A stretch of 64,000 nucleotides of DNA from Thermoanaerobacterales bacterium (GTDB taxonomy: Bacteria; Bacillota; Desulfotomaculia; Desulfotomaculales; JASEER01), in NCBI GenBank assembly GCA_030019475.1, contig JASEER010000002.1, positions 1-64,000 on the forward strand, read 5' to 3'. Numbering within the stretch: the stretch's first letter is position 1; each line of letters begins with the position of its first letter. Below the pieces are notes generated by a model. That model saw nothing but the letters and a program-made list of their open reading frames with translations. It ran no database searches and was not told where the DNA came from. Positions 55,509-62,422 of this stretch are shown here, piece by piece. Both the position numbers and the translations under genes were made by a program.

Positions 55509-55754
55509 TTAGAGGCGTTTGACGCCGTCCGCCGTGACCTGGTCCGAGCCGCGTTCGACGAAGGTCTTGCAGCAGGTCTCCATGCAGGTCTTAACGGGCG
55601 TCACGGGGGCCCGGCCGGCGTCCGGGGCGTCGAAGGAGTCGGGCTTTTGCGCGCCCAGGGTGTCTGAGGTCACAATGATCTCCTCTGCCACGCAGAGGTT
55701 GTCCTGCGACCAGTAGTTTCAGTTGTTGACCGAACAGCGTATACGAGCAGCCAT
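55509..55754 (-). CDS. DUF1540 selenoprotein
   Basis: 81 residues from ATG 55754 with GGGGAGG upstream. TGA at 55721-55719 is codon 12; as Sec it gives MAARIRCSVNNU then NYWSQDNLCVAEEIIV, the DUF1540 pattern in which that position is normally Cys (C7, U12, C21). The C-terminal half adds a second cysteine group C57-X3-C61-C62 (TCMETCCKTF). DUF1540 domains are small metal-binding-like modules of unknown role in Firmicutes. A stem CGCAG/CUGCG with an eight-base loop starts 10 bases after UGA. Without recoding a 60-residue remnant would be seen. Confidence 0.88.
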
Positions 55755-55870
55755 ACCTGAACCTCCCCGCATTGATGATGGGCTATTATATCCTTCCAGA
55801 CCCGCCATTATCCACAAACCGGGGTTTTTCGCCAACAATCCGCCCCGCGGGAACGTTTCTTGTCGAAATT

Positions 55871-55967
55871 GGCGGCAGGAAATCCGGCTGGGACAGTGAA
55901 CATAGTTTAGGTGTGCAAAAGCAAACGGATTTGGCCGGACTCCGAACGTCAGGGAGGGGGTGCCGCC
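55871..55967 (+). other. Possible structured leader upstream of the nucleoside transporter
   Basis: Outer arms GGCGGCA (55871-55877) and TGCCGCC (55961-55967) enclose two mutually exclusive pairings: AAATCCG (55880-55886) with CGGATTT (55926-55932), or TCCGGC (55883-55888) with GCCGGA (55934-55939). This bistable layout 80 bases before the transporter gene suggests RNA-based control. It does not match the purine, cobalamin, c-di-GMP or guanidine aptamers as I know them. The wider 55755-56046 gap holds no gene. Confidence 0.45.
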
Positions 55968-56046
55968 GGAAGCTTTTAAACCCTTTTACCTGAAGATGGC
56001 AGGCGTTTAGCGACTGGAGACTTATGACGAGAGGTGGAAGACAGCC

Positions 56047-57162
56047 TTGCTTAAATGGCGCCGTTTAATCCCGCTCCTGGTCCTCCTCCTTCTTGCCGCG
56101 GTATTCGTGGCCGGCTGCGGGCAGAAGAAGGATGAGGCCAAGACCCCCGCCCCGGCGGGAGAAGACAAGATGAAGGTCGGCTTTGTGTATATCGGCACTC
56201 CGGGTGACGCCGGTTTCACCTACGCCCACGAACAGGGGCGCAAGTATCTTGTTGAACAGTTGCCGTATGTGGAAACCGAGGTCGTGGAGAACGTGACCGA
56301 CGCCGACGCCGAGCGGGTCATCACCCAGCTCGCTGAGAAAGGCTGCCGGGTTATCTTCACCACCAGCTTCGGTTTTATGGACCCGACGCTCAACGTCGCC
56401 AAGAAGTATCCCGATATCACTTTCCTACACTGTTCGGGCTACAAGACCAACGACAACATGGGGACCTACTTCGGCCGGATGTACCAGGCGCGCTACCTGA
56501 CCGGGCTTGTGGCGGGCAAGATGACGAAGACCAACCTGATCGGTTATGTCGCCGCCTTTCCGATCCCGGAGGTCGTCCGCCAGATCAACGCCTTCACCCT
56601 CGGCGTCCGCCAGGTTAACCCCGAGGCGAAGGTCAAGGTCATATGGACCAACAGTTGGACCGACCCGGTCGCCCCTAAGGACGTGGCCAACACCCTGCTG
56701 GACGCCGGCGCCGACGTCATCGCGCAGCACCAGGATACTCCCAGCCCGCAGCAGGCCGCCGAGGCCCGCGGCAAATACTCCGTCGGCTTCAACAGCGACA
56801 TGGCTCCCCTGGCGCCGAAGGCCGTCCTGACTTCGGCCGTCTGGAACTGGGGTCCTTACTACGTCAAGACCGTCGAGGAGATCAAGGCCGGCACCTGGAA
56901 GTCCGGCCAGTACTGGGGAGCGATGAGTGACGGCATCGTGGACATCACGCCCTTCGGGCCCATGGTCCCCGCTGACGTGAAGCAAATGGTCGAGGCCGAG
57001 AAGAAGAAGATCCTCAGCGGTGAATGGGACGTCTTCACCGGCCCGATTAAGGACCAGACCGGCAAGGAGCGGGTGGCCGCCGGCCAGAGGATGAGCGATA
57101 AGGAACTCCTGGAGTTCAGCTGGTTTGTGGAAGGTGTGGAAGGTACCATTCCCCAGAGCTAA
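56047..57162 (+). CDS. BMP-family nucleoside-binding lipoprotein
   Basis: 371 residues from TTG with GAGAGGTGGAAG. Lipoprotein signal with lipobox VAGC near residue 24. VGFVYIGTPGDAGFTYAHEQGRKYL, VIFTTSFGFMDP, YLTGLVAGKM, QHQDTPSPQQAAE and VGFNSDMAPLAPKAVLTSAVWNWGPYY are typical of the BmpA/PnrA family that binds purine nucleosides. First gene of a four-gene ABC importer. Confidence 0.94.
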   Translation: MLKWRRLIPLLVLLLLAAVFVAGCGQKKDEAKTPAPAGEDKMKVGFVYIGTPGDAGFTYAHEQGRKYLVEQLPYVETEVVENVTDADAERVITQLAEKGCRVIFTTSFGFMDPTLNVAKKYPDITFLHCSGYKTNDNMGTYFGRMYQARYLTGLVAGKMTKTNLIGYVAAFPIPEVVRQINAFTLGVRQVNPEAKVKVIWTNSWTDPVAPKDVANTLLDAGADVIAQHQDTPSPQQAAEARGKYSVGFNSDMAPLAPKAVLTSAVWNWGPYYVKTVEEIKAGTWKSGQYWGAMSDGIVDITPFGPMVPADVKQMVEAEKKKILSGEWDVFTGPIKDQTGKERVAAGQRMSDKELLEFSWFVEGVEGTIPQS

Positions 57163-57223
57163 GGGATGGAGAGGCGCCGGTGGGGAACCGCCGGCGCCTG
57201 AAACTGTAAGGGACGGGCGTGAC

Positions 57224-58753
57224 GTGGACAAGTTTCTGGTCGAGATGCGAGGAATCACCAAGCGCTTCCCCGGGGTAACCGCGAACGATGCCGTCGACTT
57301 CACGGTGCGGGCGGGGGAGATCCATGCCCTCCTGGGGGAGAACGGGTCCGGCAAGAGCACCCTGATGTCCATCCTGGCCGGCCTCTACCGTCCCGACGAG
57401 GGACGGATCCTGGTCGCCGGGCGGCCGGCTGTGTTCCGTTCCCCGCGGGACGCCATCCTGGCCGGCATCGGGATGGTGCACCAGCACTTCAAGCTGGTGG
57501 AGACTTTCACCGCCGCCGAGAACATTGTCCTGGGCGACGACCGCACGCCCTTCGTCCCCCGCATGCGGGACATTGAGGAGCAGATCGCCCGCCTCTCGGC
57601 GTCCTACGGCCTGGCGGTGAACCCCCGGGCACGGGTCTGGCAGCTTTCAGTCGGAGAGCGGCAGCGGGTGGAGGTTGTGAAGATGCTGTTCCGGGGCTGC
57701 CGCATGCTGGTGCTGGACGAGCCCACGGCCGTGCTCACGCCCCAGGAGACCAGGGAGCTGTTCGCTACCCTGCGGCGGATGGCCAAGAACGGGCATGCCG
57801 TGGTCATCATCACCCACAAGCTGCAGGAGGTAATGGACCTGGCCGACCGCGTCACGGTTTTGCGCCACGGGCGTGTGGCCAATGGCTTCAAGCGCGGGGA
57901 GTTTAACGAGCGGGACCTCGCCCGGGCGATGGTCGGCCGCGACCTTAAGCCGCCTGCGGTCCGCGCGCTGCCCGCGCGGGGGGAGACCGTGCTGGAACTG
58001 CGGGACGTCCGCGTGCTGAACGACGCCGGCCTTCCCGGCCTCCAGGACCTTAACCTGACGCTCTCGGCCGGGGAAATCCTCGGAGTGGCGGGCGTCACCG
58101 GGAACGGGCAGCGGGAGCTGGCGGAGGTCGTCACCGGCCTGCGGCCGGCGGTTTCCGGGCGGATTCTTGTCGGGGGCCGGGACGTAACCAACCAGGGCCC
58201 CAGGGCCTTCATCGCCGCCGGGGTAGCCCATATTCCGGAAGACAGGTTACACACCGGTTTGGCCGCCGGACTCTCCGCGGTGGACAACCTGATCTTAAAA
58301 GAGTACCGTGCCCGGGGGCCGGGCCACGGCATTTTTCTCAACCGCAAGGAGGCACGACGGCGCGCCGAGCAGCTGGTGGCCGACTTCGACGTCCGCCTGG
58401 CGAGCATCGACGCGCCGGTAAGGCTCCTGTCGGGCGGCAACCTGCAGCGCCTGCTACTCGCACGCGAGATATCCTCACGTCCACGGGTCATTGTCGCCGC
58501 CTATCCGGCCCGGGGGCTGGACATCGCCGCCACGGAAAGTGTCTACAGCATCCTTGAGGAACAGCGGGGCCGGGGCGCGGCCATCCTCCTGATTTCCGAG
58601 GACCTGGACGAGATCTTCAGGGTAAGCGACCGGATCGCCGTCCTGTATAGCGGACGCCTGGCGGGGCCGGTGCTCCAGGCCTCCGCGACCGGCCATGAGC
58701 AGGTCGGGCTCTTGATGACCGGGGGCACGATGCGGGAGGTGGCGGCGGGATGA
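57224..58753 (+). CDS. Nucleoside ABC transporter ATP-binding protein (two ABC domains)
   Basis: 509 residues from GTG 57224. The first domain has GENGSGKSTL, LSVGERQRVEVVKML and VLDEPTAVLTP. The second is degenerate in its P-loop (GVTGNGQRELAEVV) and has LLSGGNLQRLLLAREI, as in NupA/YufO and RbsA-type proteins. Overlaps the next gene by 4 bases. Confidence 0.94.
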   Translation: MDKFLVEMRGITKRFPGVTANDAVDFTVRAGEIHALLGENGSGKSTLMSILAGLYRPDEGRILVAGRPAVFRSPRDAILAGIGMVHQHFKLVETFTAAENIVLGDDRTPFVPRMRDIEEQIARLSASYGLAVNPRARVWQLSVGERQRVEVVKMLFRGCRMLVLDEPTAVLTPQETRELFATLRRMAKNGHAVVIITHKLQEVMDLADRVTVLRHGRVANGFKRGEFNERDLARAMVGRDLKPPAVRALPARGETVLELRDVRVLNDAGLPGLQDLNLTLSAGEILGVAGVTGNGQRELAEVVTGLRPAVSGRILVGGRDVTNQGPRAFIAAGVAHIPEDRLHTGLAAGLSAVDNLILKEYRARGPGHGIFLNRKEARRRAEQLVADFDVRLASIDAPVRLLSGGNLQRLLLAREISSRPRVIVAAYPARGLDIAATESVYSILEEQRGRGAAILLISEDLDEIFRVSDRIAVLYSGRLAGPVLQASATGHEQVGLLMTGGTMREVAAG

Positions 58754-59832
58754 GCACCCTCGGGTGGCGCTTGCGGTGGGACAAGAAGCTGACCCCCTCC
58801 CCGTGGGCGGTCGTCCTCGTGCCGGCGCTGGCCGTTGTCCTGGCCCTGGCCGTGGGAGCGGTGTTCCTCATCCTTTCCGGCCGGGAGCCGCTTGCCCTCT
58901 ACCGAGAGATGTTCAGCGGCGCTTTCGGTTCCGGTTACGGCCTGAGTGAAACCGTAGTCAAGGCCATCCCCCTGAGCCTGGCCGGGCTGGGATTGAGCCT
59001 CGCCTTCCGGATGCAGCTCTGGAACATCGGGGGTGAGGGCCAGCTCTACATGGGGGCCTGCGCCGCCACCGGGGTGGCCCTGGCCCTGGCGGGCCAGCCG
59101 GCCTGGGTGCTGCTGCCCCTGATGGTCCTGGCCGGGCTGGCGGCCGGGGGCGTGTGGGCCCTGCTGACGGCCCTGCCCCGGGCCTACCTCGGCGTCAACG
59201 AGATCATCACCTCCCTGATGCTCAATTACGTGGCCATCCTCTGGGTCGATTACCTGGTCTACGGGCCCTGGCGCGACCCGGCGGGCTTCAACTTTCCCCT
59301 GACGGCGACCTTCACGGAGGGGGCCGTCCTCCCGAGCCTGGGGGACACCCGCATCCATGCCGGTTTGCTCTTCGCGCTGCTGGCCGTCCTCATTCTTTAT
59401 GTTATTCTTGAGCATACCCGCTGGGGGTTTGAGATCCGGGTCATCGGGGAAAGCGAGCGGGCGGCGCGCTACGCCGGGATGAAGATCACGCGGAATATCC
59501 TGCTCGTTATGCTCGTCAGCGGGGCCCTGTGCGGCCTCGCCGGGATGAGCGAGGTTTCCGGGCTCGCGCACCGTCTGCAGCCCGGTTTCTCTCCCGGGTA
59601 CGGCTACACCGCGATCATCGTCGCCGTCCTGGCCCGCCTGAACCCGCTGGCGGTCCTGCCGGTAGCCTTTCTTTTCGGGGGCCTGCAGGTCGGCGGCTAT
59701 ATGGTCCAAACCGCCGGCGTGCCGGCGGCCATCGTGGCCATGCTTACCGGAGCCGTCCTGTTCTTCGTGTTGGGCGGGGAAATCCTGCTGCGTTACCGGT
59801 TCCGGCTGGTCCGGGGAGGGATGGCAACGTGA
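58750..59832 (+). CDS. Nucleoside ABC transporter permease 1
   Basis: 360 residues with eight or so TM helices; GLGLSLAFRMQLWNIGGEGQLYMGA and GVNEIITSLMLNYVAIL are the BPD_transp_2 (NupP-type) signatures. Overlaps permease 2 by 4 bases. Confidence 0.94.
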   Translation: MSTLGWRLRWDKKLTPSPWAVVLVPALAVVLALAVGAVFLILSGREPLALYREMFSGAFGSGYGLSETVVKAIPLSLAGLGLSLAFRMQLWNIGGEGQLYMGACAATGVALALAGQPAWVLLPLMVLAGLAAGGVWALLTALPRAYLGVNEIITSLMLNYVAILWVDYLVYGPWRDPAGFNFPLTATFTEGAVLPSLGDTRIHAGLLFALLAVLILYVILEHTRWGFEIRVIGESERAARYAGMKITRNILLVMLVSGALCGLAGMSEVSGLAHRLQPGFSPGYGYTAIIVAVLARLNPLAVLPVAFLFGGLQVGGYMVQTAGVPAAIVAMLTGAVLFFVLGGEILLRYRFRLVRGGMAT

Positions 59833-60761
59833 GCGGAGATTTCTGGGTGGCGCTCCTGGCCACCGCCGTGACGGCGGGGACGCCGCTCCTCTACGCCGCC
59901 CTGGGCGAGGTCCTGGCCGAGCGGGCCGGGGTGCTCAACCTGGGCGTCGAGGGGATGATGCTGGTGGGGGCGGTGGCGGGTTTCGCCGTGGCCCTGTATT
60001 CCGGCAACCCCTGGGCCGGGGTGCTGACCGCCACCCTCGCCGGGGGGGCCCTGGCGTTCATCCATGCCTGCCTGACCGTTACCCTGCGGGCCAACCAGGT
60101 CGTCAGCGGCCTGGCGTTAACCCTTTTCGGGACCGGGCTGTCCGGCTACCTGGGAAAACCGCTGGTCGGCCTACCTTTGCCGGAGGCCTTTAAGCCGGTC
60201 GCCCTGCCCGGGCTGTCCGAGATCCCGTTTTTGGGGCCCATCCTGTTCCGCCAGGACCCCCTGGTCCTGTTAAGCTACCTCCTGGCACCTCTGCTCTGGT
60301 TCCTGGTCTTTCGCACCCGCGCGGGGCTCCACCTGCGCGCCGTGGGTGAAAACCCGGCGGCCGCCGACTCCCTGGGGGTTAACGTCTTCGCCACCCGTTA
60401 CCTCTATGTCGTCCTCGGCGGGATGCTGGCCGGCGTCGGGGGGGCTTACATCTCCCTGGCCTACGTCCCGACCTGGATGGAAAACATGACCGCCGGCCGG
60501 GGCTGGATCGCTCTGGCCCTGGTCATCTTCGCCACCTGGAACCCATTGTACGCCCTGGCCGGCTCCTACTTCTTCGGCGGTATCGACGCCCTGGGGTTCC
60601 GCCTGCAGGCACTCAACGTCAGCGTGGCACCCTACTTCCTCAAAATGTTGCCGTACCTCTTCACCGTGGGGGTCCTGGTCCTTGTGACCCGCAAGAGGTT
60701 CCTGATCCGCATCGGCGCCCCGCGGGCCCTCGGGCTGCCCTACGACCGCGAAGAACGCTGA
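59829..60761 (+). CDS. Nucleoside ABC transporter permease 2
   Basis: 310 residues from GTG. GTPLLYAALGEVLAERAGVLNLGVEGMMLVGA and RANQVVSGLALTLFGTGLS match NupQ-type permeases. Last gene of the importer. Confidence 0.94.
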   Translation: MSGDFWVALLATAVTAGTPLLYAALGEVLAERAGVLNLGVEGMMLVGAVAGFAVALYSGNPWAGVLTATLAGGALAFIHACLTVTLRANQVVSGLALTLFGTGLSGYLGKPLVGLPLPEAFKPVALPGLSEIPFLGPILFRQDPLVLLSYLLAPLLWFLVFRTRAGLHLRAVGENPAAADSLGVNVFATRYLYVVLGGMLAGVGGAYISLAYVPTWMENMTAGRGWIALALVIFATWNPLYALAGSYFFGGIDALGFRLQALNVSVAPYFLKMLPYLFTVGVLVLVTRKRFLIRIGAPRALGLPYDREER

Positions 60762-60795
60762 CTTAAGTAAAGGGTCAGACACCAAACTTAAAACT
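60761..60795. repeat. Dispersed repeat, copy 3 (inverted)
   Basis: ACTTAAGTAAAGGGTCAGAC then ACCAAACTTAAAACT. The core GGGTCAGACACC is the reverse complement type of GTGCCTGACCCC in copy 1, so this copy is in the other orientation. Again it stands just before a ribosome site. Confidence 0.75.
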
Positions 60796-60824
60796 ATGTA
60801 TACCCCCAAGGAGTGATAGCATCG

Positions 60825-61277
60825 ATGCGCCCGACCTGGGACGAAGTCTTTATGGACCTGGCCCGCCTGATGGCTCGCCGCTCCACCTGCCTGCGGCGGC
60901 AGGTCGGGGCGGTCCTGGTGCGCGACCACCGGGCCATCGCTTCGGGCTATAACGGCCCGCCGTCGGGGCTTCTACACTGCGCGGAGCGAGGAGGCTGCCT
61001 GCGCGAGCAGCTCGGGGTCCCGTCCGGCCACCGCCAGGAGATCTGCCGCGCCCTGCACGCCGAGCAGAACGTCGTCCTGCAGCTCGCTATCACCGGTCTG
61101 TCCGGGCGGGACACCACCCTGTATGTCACCCATTTCCCCTGTTTTACCTGCGCCAAGATGCTTGTCCAGCTCGGGGTGCGGGAGGTGGTCTACGCCGAGG
61201 GCTACCCCGACGATTTCAGCCGGGACATCCTAGAAGAGGCGGGGGTGGTCTGTCGTCCCTTCGCAAGAACGGAGTAA
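60825..61277 (+). CDS. dCMP deaminase (ComEB-type)
   Basis: 150 residues from ATG 60825, eleven bases after AAGGAG. The zinc site is HAEQNVVLQ plus PCFTCAKML, and the N-terminal part has VGAVLVRDHRAIASGYNGPP. It deaminates dCMP to dUMP. Follows the nucleoside importer, so both may feed pyrimidine salvage. Confidence 0.93.
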   Translation: MRPTWDEVFMDLARLMARRSTCLRRQVGAVLVRDHRAIASGYNGPPSGLLHCAERGGCLREQLGVPSGHRQEICRALHAEQNVVLQLAITGLSGRDTTLYVTHFPCFTCAKMLVQLGVREVVYAEGYPDDFSRDILEEAGVVCRPFARTE

Positions 61278-61297
61278 ATGATATATAATAATATCAT
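61278..61297. promoter_or_regulatory. Palindromic operator upstream of arsR-type gene
   Basis: ATGATAT-ATAATA-ATATCAT, perfect 7-base arms overlapping a TATAAT -10 box (61284-61289). Typical for ArsR-family autorepression. Confidence 0.7.
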
Positions 61298-61326
61298 CAT
61301 ACATCCCGTAATCGAGGGTAAGGCAG

Positions 61327-61665
61327 GTGAACGAGGCAATGCAACGCGGTCTTACCGACTGGCAGGCCCAGATCCTTAAGGGTCTCGGACACCCGACCCG
61401 GGTGCGCATCATTGAGACCCTCCGCGGGGGCGAACGCTGTGTCTGCGAGATTATGGAAGAACTGGCCCTGGAGCAGTCCAATGTGTCACAGCACCTGGCC
61501 GTCCTGAAGAAGCTCGATATCCTGGCCTCGCGGAAGGACGGCCTGAAGATGATGTACCGCGTCCGGCACCCCCAGGTATTCACCATCCTCGACCTTTTGA
61601 AGACCATGATTGCCGCCCGCGCCCGGGAAACCCTGGCCGTTCTCAAAGAGGCAGGGGGAAAATAG
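61327..61665 (+). CDS. ArsR-family regulator
   Basis: 112 residues from GTG 61327; ATG 61339 is an option. ILKGLGHPTRVRIIETLRGGERCVCEIMEEL, SNVSQHLAVLKKLDIL. The ERCVCE motif in helix alpha-3 is the metal/metalloid-binding box (CXC) of ArsR/SmtB sensors of As, Cd or Pb. No resistance gene follows directly, so its target may be only itself or the next gene. Confidence 0.93.
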   Translation: MNEAMQRGLTDWQAQILKGLGHPTRVRIIETLRGGERCVCEIMEELALEQSNVSQHLAVLKKLDILASRKDGLKMMYRVRHPQVFTILDLLKTMIAARARETLAVLKEAGGK

Positions 61666-61736
61666 GTTTTATACAGGAATATGGATTCCCGTCATCGAAA
61701 ACTCATGTAATTCCGAGCTTGTGAGGTCGAGGGCTG

Positions 61737-62414
61737 ATGCCGGACGGATGCCAGCACGTCGCCGGTGCGATCAAGATCGAGGATGAGCTTTTCCAGGCAA
61801 ACGGTTACCGCGGGATTGAACAGACCCCGTCCTACAGCGTTCTTCCGGGCAGCTTGCCCATCCTTCTCTCCGCCCCCCACGCCGTCAAGCACTTCCGCCG
61901 GGCGAACGACGAGCCCAAGGAAGAGGACGAGTTCACCGGGGCGATCGTGCGCCTGCTGCACGACCTGACGGGCTGCTCCATCATTCATGCCGCCTATGCC
62001 GACCAGGACGCCAACTTCTATGATGACTGCCCTTATAAGGAAGGCTTGCGAAGCCTGGTGATAGAGCGGGGGATCAAGCTGGTCCTCGATATCCACGGCG
62101 CCGCCGCCTGGCGATCCTTTGACATCGACATCGGCAGCTGCAAGGGCGCCGCCCTCCTCGGGCGGGGTGACATCCTGCCGCCTCTCCTGGACGCCTTCCG
62201 CCGCCACGAGATCAACGGGGTCTTCGTGGACAGCGTATTTTCCGGCTGCGGCCAGGCCACCGTCACCCGCTTCGCCAGCGAGGTGCTTTGCGTCCCGGCC
62301 CTGCAACTGGAGATCAACAAGCGCTTCCGCGACCCGGAAAACCACCCGCAGGAATTCGAGAGTCTGATCGAAGCCCTGGAGGACTACCTAAAGGGTGTTC
62401 AATCCCTTTTGTAG
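61737..62414 (+). CDS. N-formylglutamate-amidohydrolase-like protein
   Basis: 225 residues from ATG 61737. LPILLSAPHAVKHFR, EDEFTGAIVRLLHDLTGCSIIHA and IKLVLDIHGAAAWR match the HutG-2/FGase fold with metal ligands H, D and E. CVPALQLEINKRFRDPE continues the active-site rim. No histidine-degradation genes are near, so the substrate may be another N-acyl amino acid or peptide. Confidence 0.75.
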   Translation: MPDGCQHVAGAIKIEDELFQANGYRGIEQTPSYSVLPGSLPILLSAPHAVKHFRRANDEPKEEDEFTGAIVRLLHDLTGCSIIHAAYADQDANFYDDCPYKEGLRSLVIERGIKLVLDIHGAAAWRSFDIDIGSCKGAALLGRGDILPPLLDAFRRHEINGVFVDSVFSGCGQATVTRFASEVLCVPALQLEINKRFRDPENHPQEFESLIEALEDYLKGVQSLL

Positions 62415-62422
62415 AACTGCTA

